DNA from: Ettlia oleoabundans
Lineage: Eukaryota > Chlorophyta > Chlorophyceae > Chlamydomonadales
Reading direction: 5' to 3'
DNA length: 19,823 nt
Assembly (NCBI GenBank): GCA_019693395.1
Contig: JAAMXP010001351.1
Location: 1 to 19,823, forward strand
Shown: positions 7,678 through 16,945 of the stretch, piece after piece
Numbering within the stretch: position 1 is the stretch's first letter
Layout: each line of letters opens with the position of its first letter
The notes under the pieces: model-generated
Seen by the model: only the letters and a program-made list of their open reading frames with translations
Told to the model about the DNA's origin: nothing
Databases searched by the model: none
Made by a program: the position numbers and the translations under genes

Positions 7678-10351
7678 TCACGTGTGCGGGCACAGCTGGT
7701 ACAGCAGCATCTCCCACCCCGCAAAGTTGACTGGGTCGGAACATGTTCCAGCTGGCGGTACAAGCAGGCGGTCGTACCGCATGACGTGGTACTGCGGGTG
7801 GGGTGCGCCGTCGCCACCGCTGAACTGGATGGGTCCGGTGTCGTTGTAGGTTGTTGAGGAAGAAAGCATGCACTGGTAGTGGTAGTCTTTGGGGGCGACA
7901 CCTAGGTGAGAGCCAGGTGGAAGCTGCTGAGTCATCGCATCCAAGTCCACCAACAGCAGCGGCCGACCAGCCTGGGTCCCATTTCTGCCCTGACTGCTGC
8001 CACCGCTGCCGCCCTGATTGCCGCCCTTCCCCAACATGGTCCTCCGGCTTTTGGAGCTGTTCATTCTGCCTAGGCCGCTTTCCTCTCCTCCGGTGCCGCT
8101 GATGCCGCTGTTCATGTGTGCGACCATCTCTCGCAGCCGCTGGTTTCGCTCATTCACAATGTCCCGCCCAGCCGCCTTGGCGGCACGGTTCAAGCGATCT
8201 AGTGGGCATGTGAGCAGCACTAGCTGCCCCACCTGCGTCCTCATCTCCTCCACGAACTCGAGCCAGCCGCTGCAGCAGGCGGGCCAGGCGGATAAAGATA
8301 AACAGCATGACATAAACAAATACACAGCAGGGCAGGATGGAAGGTCAGCAACATAGTTGGGGGCCGCGGCAGGGGTTGGCAGTAATGCGGGTCAGATGCC
8401 TGCCTGCTGCTGCTTGAGATGGTGAAGCAGCAGCCCACTGGGCAGTAAAAACCCGACGGCTGCTAAAAGGGTTGCTCTTGCACTTTGAGCTAGCACGGCA
8501 AAGCGCAGGGTGTGCATTGAAAGCGAGCCAGACAAGGCCGTGTGTAGCTGGCCAACCGGGATCAACTGGCTTGTGAGTTGCAGGTGGAGCCACACTGTGC
8601 CAGCCAGCCAGCATGAGTCACAAGCGAGTGGCAAAGCCTTACACGCCTGATGCCGCCCTCACCCGCAGGACACAAGCTGCAGCCACATGTCGCACGGAGC
8701 AAGCAGACACACTGCAGGAGGACCAATGGAGCTCGTATCACCTCCCTCACCTGCGGAACACAACCTGCTGCTCCCACACACACAGCGACAGCACCAGCAG
8801 GGTGCGCCGCCGCCAATCAGCTTCACTGCCGCCGCCGCTGCTATTGGAGGTAGCGCCAGCCGGGTCGCCGCTCGTAAAGTATTGGCGCACGTGCGGCTGC
8901 TGCCAGGCTGACTTGGCCCCAATCACAAAGTCCACGGTCAAGCTGCGACCGCTGTTGCTGCCGCTTTCGCCCACACCCGGTTCCCCACTACTGCCGCGGG
9001 GCATGCGGTCGCCAATATCAACGCCGCTTCTAGTGATGCCCCCAAATGAGCGGCGTGTGAGCTCCTTCAACCCATCCAGCATCAGTCCCTCGTCCCAGCT
9101 ACCCTTGATGAAATTAGCTGCAGGGGAGACCCACATTTCGTCTGTAGCAAAGGCAGTGGTGGTGGTGGTGCTGCTGCTTGTACCACCGCCTGCCGTGCTG
9201 GCAGTCCTGCGCCTGCTGCCGCTGTTGGCCATGTCAGCACGTGCTGCTTCAGGCCTGCTGCTGCCACCCGTCCAGGCTTGCAGCTTGTAGTGTGCATGCG
9301 CTATGCCGCCGCCGTCAATTACAACGTCTTGCTGGCGCAGGATGCTGCAGAAAGGTGGGGTTCCAGGGATGTGCATGGCTGGTGTAAGCCCTTACCCTCT
9401 GCGGCAGGCTGGATAATAGAGTGCTGGAAGGGACTGGGGACTGGCAATGATCGATTAAGATATCATATACTGAGGGCACAGCATCATCAGCTGCGCTTGG
9501 TAACAGCGCACGACGAGTGTCACCATGCGCCCAGAGACAAACTAAGGGAGGGCAGCTAAGCCAGAGCTGTTATCACTTGGTATCACTTGGTGCGCCATTG
9601 CTTCCCTTTGGCCCATCCTGGGCGGTGAGGGTGACCAAACCAGCAGCCAAGCGGATATGATGCACCCTCACCTGACCAGCCGGTTGAAGAAGTGGCGCAC
9701 GGTGCTGTCTCCGGCGATCACCACCCGGTCAAACCCAGCAGACCACAACCGCTGCAACGCCTCGTTGGATGTTAGCGCAGCCTGGCGCAGCCCATGCTGG
9801 CCCCCCGGCTGGAACAGCAGTGGTGGTGGCATGCTGCTGCTGGGAAGTGCTGCTGACGTTCTGCTGCCGAGAAGACTGCTGACGTTGCGCCAACGGCCGG
9901 CCACAACGTCAGCTGTAGTTAACTGCACGCATCTGCCTTTGCTGCTGCTACTGCTGCTTTGCCGCTGCGCATCGCCAATGTTGCAGCCAGGCGCAGCATA
10001 CAGCAGCATGTGGCGCGGGCTGACGCACTGCAGTGCCTGCTGCTTGGCCTCCGGGCAGGGCTTGCACTTGTAGCCCTCGCCCCCGCAGCAGGGAAGCGTC
10101 TCGGTGCCAGCATCGACCTCTGCTAGGCAGCCGCCACCAAGCATGTGGGTGGCCCCCCAGCACTGGCACTGCTGGCTGTTTATTCGATACGTTTGTTGAG
10201 GGCCAGAGCGGAAGATGGCAGCGCCATGAGGCCACCACGTCGCCCGGTTGCTAAGAGCCAGCACTGCAAGCAACGCCACCAGACTCAGCGCCGCCGCAGC
10301 GCCCGCGATTGCCGCCCGCGCCTGTCCTGTGTCTACGTAGGCTGCTGTCAT
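7678..10351 (-). CDS. Type II membrane SGNH / PC-esterase-like protein with GDS motif
   Basis: Exons 10351-9672, 9344-8751 and 8269-7678 join in frame to 621 residues. A short N-terminus and one hydrophobic segment (about 13-33) suggest a type II signal anchor and Golgi or secretory location. A Cys-rich region follows (about 55-130, with CQCWG, CCGG and CKPCPE), then VIAGDSTVRHFF with GDS at 214-216, the nucleophile block of SGNH esterases. Downstream are long Ser/Thr/Gly-rich inserts, a segment VNERNQRLREMV, and LLVDLDAMTQ followed by PKDYHY (about 551-556), a plausible catalytic Asp-x-His block. This order recalls PC-esterase families (PMR5/TBL, NXPE, CASD1 N-terminus), some of which acylate or deacylate polysaccharides; a cell-wall or glycan O-acyl role is inferred. 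The first intron cuts just after the GDS block (LV-S). The ATG at 10351 is the first in frame; an upstream TTG extension is unlikely. The exact subfamily is unresolved. Confidence 0.72.
9571..9590 (+). repeat. Perfect 10-bp tandem pair in an intron
   Basis: TATCACTTGG occurs twice without a gap inside the first intron of the esterase-like gene. This is probably a small slippage product. Confidence 0.9.
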
Positions 10352-11519
10352 ATGGTATAACTGCAATGGGAAGATAGGAGAGAGCAATGGGGCAACAACA
10401 GTTGGTTGGGGCGGTGAAACTGGGAGGGCGGGTGGGCGCAGGCAAGCGCCGCCATCAGGCAGCGGGCGTCAACGCCTTCCGGCGGCGGAGCATTTTGCCC
10501 CGTTCATCAATCATGCAAGATGCTCCATAGTTCTGTTGGCATATACACTAACCGTTGCAGTCAGCAGCGGCGCTCTGCACCTTCTTGTCTTTACGCTGCC
10601 CCTCCTACAGCGCTAAGTTGAAAGGCTGAGAAGTTGCTGCAGACATGCGATGGCTGCATATACCGCGCTTGGCGCAGTAGCGGTAAGCAGCTAGTGCAGC
10701 GCTGCCAGCGCACGCGTCAGGACACACTGGTCAGACAGATGGTTTCTACAAGAAGCAGTTTTGTCACGCAGACACTGAACAAGAACTTGTGAACCTCGCA
10801 GGTGCCGGCAGTGCCGCCTCCAAGTCACCCTCTGGCGGAAGCTAAGGCCCCTGTACTGCCGGATCAGTAGGGCCAGCTGGGCCATGCTAAACAAACCGTA
10901 ATGTCTGCCAGGAAAGCTGCCTTCTAGATACTTCTAATGTTTGTACGCTGCTAAGGTCCCCCAGCCGAGGGCCATGCTTCAGCTGGTAGCGGCCAACCAG
11001 CACCCACATGAGCTGCCGGTGGAAGCAAGTACAGCTAGTGGTTTGAGGTGTGACATGCATATGCCTCGCTGGATTGAGGTTACTGGAGTAGGCATGTGCT
11101 GCCACGCGACTGCGAACGACGACGGCAATCATGACTATCAGTCAGATCAGTTTTACATGCTGGCAGGCAGGCAGGCACAGGAGAGGATGGGAGGGCGCAC
11201 AGGTCTGCCATACGCAGGCAGATGCAGATAGTCGTGCAGCCAACAACACGCAGCCAACACTGTGCAGTGTGCTTATTTCCTAAGCCGCATACCTCATACT
11301 GTGGCACGGTTACCAGTCTGTATTACAGCACCTTACAAAACAGCTAGAAATGCTCACAGCACATCAAGTGATGCATGTGCAAATCCTTGTGATGCGAACA
11401 TACTTGCGTTGCCCTTCAGCTTCCGTGCATGCAGCTGCCGCCACCCATGCAGCTGCCACCATGCAGGTAGTCCCAGTGTTGCTGCAAAGGGGGCATGAAT
11501 GTGTGCTGTGCTACTGCCA
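10352..11519. other. Intergenic region between the esterase-like and unknown genes
   Basis: Both flanking genes are on the minus strand, so this holds the esterase-like promoter (left) and the 3' UTR of the unknown gene (right). Short frames were read on both strands without splice or composition support. No TATA box, RNA gene or repeat family was recognised. Confidence 0.55.
11323..11327 (-). terminator. Candidate TGTAA polyadenylation signal of the unknown six-exon gene
   Basis: TGTAA on the minus strand occurs here and again at 11337-11333, nearly 200 bases after the TGA at 11522-11520. The paired signals support the 3' end of that gene model. Confidence 0.45.
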
Positions 11520-14155
11520 TCAGTCAGCCTGCCGGGCCTCCTGTGGAGCTGACGCTTCCTGCTGTTCATCTGCCTCTGCTGGCCCCTGCTCCAGTTTCTC
11601 CTGCATCTGCTCTGCCATTTGCTGTAGGCGCTCCAAGACGCGTCGGTCCACGGGAAGCTGCAGACCAAGCGGCAGGCAGATACTTAATCCGGTACAACTA
11701 GGAATGGGAGTGGCATTGCATCCTGGCATCTGGACCGGCGCATTAATGACGCACTGCTGCATGAGATGCAATATTGCACCATAAAGGATGTGATGCAAGG
11801 AAACAATAGCCGCCAGCAGGCGGCCCACGGCACCCATTTGTCTTGAACATGCACGTCGCTCATGAGCCAGCTGCTCTCACCATATTGATCAGGCTGCTGA
11901 GGTTTTCAAGGGTAAACTTCACATATTGGTCCAGCTGCAGGGCACGTATCTCAGGGGATGGAGGCACCACCTCAAGCGGCTGTACCGCCACGGCTGCTGC
12001 CGCGGCATCATCATCATCGTCAAGCCCCAGCGTGCCTGCAGCTGCTGCCGTCTCGCCTGATGCGGCCGCCACAGCTGGATCCTGCAGCGCAGATACAAGT
12101 GGGAATGTACATAGGGACCTTGCGAGGCAGATGCATCCGGGACAAACACAGCAGCTGGCTGCAAGCTGGGGTCGCTACCACCCTCTCATGCCACAAACAA
12201 GCGCTTGAGGTGCAGCGTGCGAGCAAGTCGAGTGACGCAGCGCCTGACCATGGCGTATTCCCCAGAGGACTGGTCACTATTCCTTCTTGTTGTTGTAAGA
12301 ACCCTGCACAGCAGGTGTTCCACGAACACTGAAACTTTCCATCAACAGCAGCGGATCTGTATCCTGACGGACCCCGTCATCATTGGCTTGCTTAAACAAA
12401 CAGGTAAGTGCCGCTAAACACCAGCTGCAGCAACTGCCAGCACAACTGTTTTACAGCAAAAGTGTTTGGCCGAAATTTGTTTTGCAGGCTGGTGAGTTAC
12501 TCGCCTGTGCTTGAAGAACAATGGCTCAACATACTTTCCAGCTTTATTGCTCGGAAAATCCCCCTTGTGCAAGTACTTGCTAAGACCCTGCATACTGTCA
12601 AACACCCCTGGAACGATTGCTTCAATACAGCCACAGCAACAAGCAGTATGCCCCGCAAAAGAGGCTAAATCAACAACCGTGATCTCCTGTTTGGAGGGAG
12701 GGCCAGACCATAAGAGCAAGCAGCAAAAAAGTGTAGCTTCTTGGCAGCATACCTCAAGGCTCAACCCATTTTCCAGCGACTCTCTGTGGCTCACGAGGAA
12801 ATGCATGGCACCCTCCGACACATGTGCACCATTTCGTGGCCATGTCAGCAAAGGCGGGGGTTCCGGGTTGCCCAAGAGTTCCAGGCGTGGCCGCCTGTGG
12901 CTGGCAGGGGCCTCGGCATCTTTCAGAAAGTTGGAGGTGGTGCAGCAACCATGGAAACGCGTGTCAATGGTTGTTACGCATTCCTGGAAAAACTCCGCAG
13001 CCTTTTGCTTGACTGGCTGCCAAGTGTCGCAATCCAGCGCAGAAAGCAGCTCTGCAGGGGTACAGCAGGAGGCACACAGGGCGGAGATTATGGAGGTGCA
13101 AGCAGTATTGTTGCACTGCCTGGGGGATGCCAGCGAGCCAAGCCATCACATGTGTGCTAAGGCTGCCAATCCACACTAACTAGCCACGTCGCGTCGTGCA
13201 ACAGCACTGTGCTGACAATCACTAGGGGCGCACAAACATGACACTTCAGCTTGACATGACTCACTTTCCACTTTGTCCAGAGTAATTTCCAGCTCAGGCT
13301 GCTTGGTAAGGGGGTGCTGCAGCCATAAGCTGTCGTTGGTTGTATTCCCTGCTGCTGCATCTGCATCGGTAGCTGCTGCTTCCTGTGCAACTGCCTGGGT
13401 CACTGCTGTTGGTGCCAGGATGGGCTGCACCTGTTGGGGCACACAAAGGGTGGCCAGCAAGACTGTTGCAGCTTGTTGAATAGACCAAGTGTGAGAACAG
13501 TAAATTTAGAGATAGGACACCCACAACTTGGGCTCTTCACCAAGAGCGAGAAACGCTTGCTGCTTACCACTAGCACTGGAGCAGAAGTCTGGTCAACGGC
13601 ATTCCCTAGCACGCCGCGGCTGTAATGCTTATGGCGTAACCACTGCTGCGAAACTAACTCTGTCTGCGCATTACTTCGATCGGACTGCAGGGCAGGCACA
13701 CAGCAGGTGAGTGAACAAAGCGGCGGATGGTGGCACGCAGCAGTAGTAATTCCAGCCATTCAACCCCGAGCCATGCATGGGCAGGGCCTGGTTGTTTCAG
13801 TCAAGTACATGTCTGTGAACGCATGTGCGACATCATGCTGGCAGCATCCCACGAATATTTTTGCCCAGCCGTATGTTGTACTGCACTCACAATCTGTACA
13901 GACTCTGGGTCCAGCAGCCTAGCTAAATTGTGCTCCAGAGCTTCTGGATCTAAAAACACCTCGTTGCTGACAACCTGCTGATTTGTTGCTGTGTTGATTG
14001 CTTGTGGAATGTGGGGCAAGATACCATTGCACGTTGATGCCCGTTGTTCCATGCAACAGATTACGGGTTGCATTGCAGCAAGACTGTCAAATGTATGACG
14101 CAAAGGCATGTTAACCCACCGCCACCTCCGGCGCCAGCTCGACCCCAGCCGACAT
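11520..14155 (-). CDS. Conserved-looking protein of unknown function, six exons
   Basis: I do not recognise this gene. The model has exons 14155-14120, 13974-13891, 13430-13265, 13051-12753, 12081-11881 and 11657-11520, giving 307 residues with phases agreeing at all five junctions. The start (MSAGVELAPEVA) has AAC before the ATG; a second possible start is at 14109, reading straight into exon 2 without the first intron. Visible: a motif NEVFLDPEALEHNLARLLD (about 16-34); a Gln/Ala-rich stretch; a mixed helical part (SALDCDTWQPVKQKAAEFF); a Pro-rich loop EPPPLLTW; HFLVSHRESLENGLSLE; an acidic DDDDD flanked by poly-Ala; QLDQYVKFTLENLSSLINM; and a Gln/Glu-rich, possibly coiled-coil tail (RRVLERLQQMAEQMQEKLEQ). 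No signal peptide or membrane segment is seen. The acidic and coiled-coil make-up suggests a soluble scaffold or complex subunit, but that is a guess. The 671-base intron at 12752-12082 could hide an exon. Confidence 0.62.
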
Positions 14156-14315
14156 GTTCTCTCCTGTTGCAGCCTTGACGACCGAGCGCTCCCTTCTCCT
14201 ACTCATGATAAGAAGATGGAGTTGATTCACACGTTTGTTCGCTCAGAACCGCGGCATTTCCCAAGGTATCGCGGGTGTCCCGCAAGACTGCCGCCGTCGC
14301 TGCGCTTTGCGAACA
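14156..14315. promoter_or_regulatory. Promoter region upstream of the unknown gene, possibly divergent
   Basis: 160 bases lie between the minus-strand start at 14155 and the ATG of a possible plus-strand exon at 14316. No TATA box is seen. If the plus-strand exon is real, this is a bidirectional promoter like the one at 2413-2619. Confidence 0.3.
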
Positions 14316-14621
14316 ATGATTGCGAACATTTCAAACAAACTAAAAGCCCTGCTCACATGCCCATTGCCGTCGTTCCTACCTTTCGGCACAATGCGACACC
14401 GCCCGTTAATGAGAACTGTGGTTCACAGTGCTGGGTATTTCAGCTCCTCAAACAGATTGCATCCAACGGACGATGAACCGAGTCCTCAGGCTCCTTTTCA
14501 GAAAGCCCTAGCATGGGCGCCTGTACATAAAGTGCCACAATGTGATGCCGGCAGTACGGGATTCACGCTGCCCATACTGGGCGGCCAATATGTACCATCA
14601 TCAGCCTGTAGAACAACTTGA
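14316..14621 (+). CDS. Possible 5' exon or short ORF with mitochondrial-like presequence
   Basis: An open frame of 101 residues starts at ATG 14316. Its first 50 residues are rich in Arg, Lys, Ser and Leu with almost no acid (RHRPLMRTVVHSAGYFSSS), as in mitochondrial presequences, followed by a more acidic stretch (TDDEPSPQAPFQKALAW). A possible donor, GTACAT, follows the Pro codon at 14520-14522, so only 14316-14522 may be coding and the rest intron. No convincing downstream exon was fixed; one candidate begins after the CAG ending near 15122 and reads EACLAEHIAWSQQGLRGLL before a stop. The minus strand here is also open for about 120 codons (14870-14498), so strand is not settled. Confidence 0.25.
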   Translation: MIANISNKLKALLTCPLPSFLPFGTMRHRPLMRTVVHSAGYFSSSNRLHPTDDEPSPQAPFQKALAWAPVHKVPQCDAGSTGFTLPILGGQYVPSSACRTT

Positions 14622-15798
14622 AAGGCAATGGAAGGCCCAACAGTGGAGCCCTGCTCCGTTCGGAAATGCATGCCCAACTCCCCAATTTCAACCATCCTTG
14701 TCAATTTCTTGCCACACCTTGCTGGCAAGCGTGTAACTTGGCTCCAACAGTGACCTAGCGAGAAAAAATAAAACATCCGAAGCTGCATCCAATATCCAAA
14801 TGCACAGTCAGGGAAGAGAGATGGTAAATTTGAGTCCTGCCATAACAGAACCCTGTCCTGTTGCGCTGCAAGAAGTGGGCGCCGTTACCGCGACCGCCAT
14901 ACCGCAGCCGTCCCTACCTGCCCGCTGGCCCCTTGCTGGCCATGGCGGGCCGCAAGTCCCCTGTACCTGGTGGCCTGGGACCTTAGTCAACTGCTGAAGC
15001 GGGGAGCAAGCATCACAGGAGCGCTAGAAGCGCCGCAACAGCCGCAGTGTTCCCTAACCGCTGCCGCCCCTGCTGTCCTGCCTTTCTGCATGCTTTTCGC
15101 TGCCTGACGAACTGCTGGGCCCAGGAAGCATGTCTTGCGGAACATATAGCCTGGAGTCAGCAGGGGCTGCGGGGGCTATTGCAGCTTTAGGGTCGAGAGA
15201 TGAAGGTGGCGCCGCTGCGGCAGAAAGGGCGACGGCAGCTGATTGCCTGGCATTTCTGCTGTGGTGGGTTCGCCAGGCACCGCAAGCCGGCGCTGCCGAC
15301 TTCCTACAGCTGGGACAGGCGCAGAGAGAATAAATAAATAGCAGCCCTCGATAGCTTCAGCTCAATAGCAGCTGGTGCCAGCACCAGCCACGGCCCAGGC
15401 AGCCGAGGCCATCTAGGCCCTCTGCCCTTTCCTTCCGCGCTGCTGATCCTGAGCGCACATCGCGTCATATCCATCTGCTGCTTCTTACTGCAAGGGCTAC
15501 CCGCAGGCGTCTAGGGAACCGTGCGTGCACTCCCCCGCCGTGATGCGGCCCTACGCCCCTTACTACATAGGTCCCTAGGGCCCCATTTTCCTGGCAGTTG
15601 TCTACAGGGCCGCAGCGATAAGTGATAAGCGCAACAGGCATGGTACCAGCCGTGCAAAGCAGGCGCAACCCGGGCGCCAGCAGGGTCAACGAGCGCTAGC
15701 GTAGCAGGTTGCATGGTTTGGCATGTGCTGCGATGCAGTTGTGAGCCATCAAATCATGCCTGGGTCTGTGACGCGATCCGGGACGCCGGTCCAGGCCG

Positions 15799-15850
15799 AT
15801 GCGATGCGTTGCGACGCAATGTGATGCGACACGAAGCGCTGTGATGCGAC
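15799..15850 (+). promoter_or_regulatory. Iterated GATGCGAC-type motifs and palindrome upstream of the orphan gene
   Basis: TGTGATGCGAC occurs twice (15820-15830 and 15840-15850), exactly 20 bases apart. Related GATGCG/TTGCGAC copies stand just upstream, including a perfect palindrome TTGCGACGCAA at 15809-15819. The cluster ends 14 bases before a TATA box, an arrangement typical of activator binding sites. The binding factor is unknown. Confidence 0.6.
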
Positions 15851-15863
15851 CCGTCCCCTGAGC

Positions 15864-15869
15864 TATAAA
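15864..15869 (+). promoter_or_regulatory. TATA box of the orphan gene
   Basis: TATAAA in the context AGCTATAAAGGCC lies 51 bases before the ATG at 15920. With a normal 25-30 base spacing, transcription would start around 15895-15900 in the pyrimidine-rich CACTTTTCCTCGC, giving a leader of only 20-25 bases. Confidence 0.65.
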
Positions 15870-15919
15870 GGCCAAGATATGCCACCCACACCTCACTTTT
15901 CCTCGCTTGTTCAGTTAAA

Positions 15920-16564
15920 ATGGACAACCGCCAAGCTATCGCCTGCCGCCTTCGCCGGTGCGCTGAGGCTCTGGATGTCGTTACCCTCTGGAGGCTCCGC
16001 CCAAGCAAGTCCATCAGGGAGGCCTTGTTGACGGGCTTCGCCAACGATGTGCAACTCGACCGAGTGATCAAAGACCTGCCCCGGCTAGTTAAGCGGCGCG
16101 AGGCGTTCCGGTTCCTGGGCATACCTGAAGAGGCATGGCCGCGGGGATTGAGTACCATCCAGGGCGAGGTGCCGGAGGGAGTGGACCTGACCCAAGCCTT
16201 TCAAGCCGCCCAAGCCTGGTGGAACAGGGTGCGAAACCCGCAGCCTCCTCTGCCTCCTGCTGCGGCGGAGGCCCTGCCCGAACAGCCCCCGGCAATGACA
16301 GTGGAGCCCGCTGACATACCAACAGCAAAGGCGGAGGGCCGCCCGCCGCCGCCCACGCCCCAAGCGCCACAACCGGTGGTCACAACCCTGTCCGCGTTCC
16401 TCACGGCTGCTGGAGTGGGCGAGGAGGAGATACGGCAGTACCGCGAGGTGATCAGGGGTCTGCCAGCTGGCGAGAAGCAAATGCACCTGGAGTTCTTGCA
16501 CGACTTGAGGGCGCTGGCACGGGAACGAGTTTACGACACCCTAGATAGGGTCGGCGTAAACTAG
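15920..16564 (+). CDS. Intronless 214-residue orphan protein
   Basis: Uninterrupted ORF of 214 codons plus TAG, starting in good context (TTAAAATGG) after a TATA box and followed by a TGTAA 138 bases past the stop. I do not recognise the protein. The N-terminal third (1-75) is charged and probably helical (ALDVVTLWRLRPSKSIREAL, RVIKDLPRLVKRREAFRFLG). A WW-containing helix follows (TQAFQAAQAWWNRVRN, 93-108). Residues about 109-155 are Pro/Ala-rich and probably disordered. The C-terminal third (about 157-214) is helical and charged (LSAFLTAAGVGEEEIRQYRE, then MHLEFLHDLRALARERV), in size and pattern like a small helical-bundle domain, perhaps SAM-like. No signal peptide or membrane segment. It is the only intron-free convincing gene here, which may mean a captured mobile-element, retroposed or viral-derived gene; no polymerase, integrase or terminal repeats were found beside it. 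Confidence 0.68.
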   Translation: MDNRQAIACRLRRCAEALDVVTLWRLRPSKSIREALLTGFANDVQLDRVIKDLPRLVKRREAFRFLGIPEEAWPRGLSTIQGEVPEGVDLTQAFQAAQAWWNRVRNPQPPLPPAAAEALPEQPPAMTVEPADIPTAKAEGRPPPPTPQAPQPVVTTLSAFLTAAGVGEEEIRQYREVIRGLPAGEKQMHLEFLHDLRALARERVYDTLDRVGVN

Positions 16565-16701
16565 TGGCCCGCTTTCTCTCTATGCCTGCCTCTTCACTTT
16601 TTGATTCCTGATGAACTGTACTTCTTACCCTTACTATCTCACTTATACAATGCGCCATACCTCCCTTCATTCCTGCACTCTTGGGTGTTGCACCTTGACA
16701 C

Positions 16702-16706
16702 TGTAA
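16702..16706 (+). terminator. Candidate TGTAA polyadenylation signal of the orphan gene
   Basis: TGTAA in ACTGTAACTTT lies about 138 bases after the TAG of the 214-codon ORF, supporting it as a separately expressed gene. Confidence 0.5.
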
Positions 16707-16871
16707 CTTTCCAAAACCTGTCGCGAGATCATAAGAAAGCACACCATCATCAGGCTCTTCACTTGTTTTGTCTACATTTGCTCGTGGCAAGCTATGAGAA
16801 GCAGCTATGCTCCTTACAGGCAGTGCCGTATCCTTGTATTGTATGGCAAGCCGATGGAGCCAAACAATCAA

Positions 16872-16876
16872 TTACA
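16872..16876 (-). terminator. Candidate TGTAA polyadenylation signal of GMP synthase
   Basis: The minus strand reads TGTAA about 70 bases after the GMP synthase TGA; a further copy lies near 16814. Either would give a short 3' UTR. Confidence 0.45.
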
Positions 16877-16945
16877 ACTGCACAAGGGCATTGCGAAAAA
16901 AGAGAGCAAACAATTGTTGCCAGCATGCCTGCTTGCCCTTCCCAT

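Larger units (their letters stand above)
14622..15919. other. Largely unassigned region ending in the orphan gene promoter
   Basis: No gene could be supported. A 67-codon plus-strand ORF at 15130-15333 (Ala-rich, MSCGTYSLES...) has no known pattern. A plus-strand TGTAA lies near 14731. Base composition shifts from about half GC on the left to distinctly GC-rich after about 15000. The last 150 bases carry the iterated motifs and TATA box described separately. Confidence 0.5.
16565..16945. other. Convergent 3' region of the orphan gene and GMP synthase
   Basis: 381 AT-rich bases hold both 3' UTRs. The plus-strand TGTAA (16702-16706) and the minus-strand TGTAA (16876-16872) face each other about 165 bases apart. 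No ORF or RNA gene is supported. Confidence 0.65.

Noticed and set aside
10352..10387. N-terminal extension of the esterase-like protein
   Set aside because: It would start at TTG; the first in-frame ATG is at 10351 and places the membrane anchor correctly.
12414..12752. Continuation of the exon ending at 12753 as coding
   Set aside because: The frame stays open, but the sequence after SLE loses coding character. The donor GTATGC gives a phase-matched join to the exon at 12081.
15130..15333. 67-codon plus-strand ORF as a gene
   Set aside because: Ala-rich with no family pattern, promoter or clear splice partner; it could be chance in GC-rich DNA. Kept only as a note in the region entry.
15400..16720. 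LTR retrotransposon around the orphan ORF
   Set aside because: No flanking direct repeats, primer-binding site or polymerase motifs could be found by eye.
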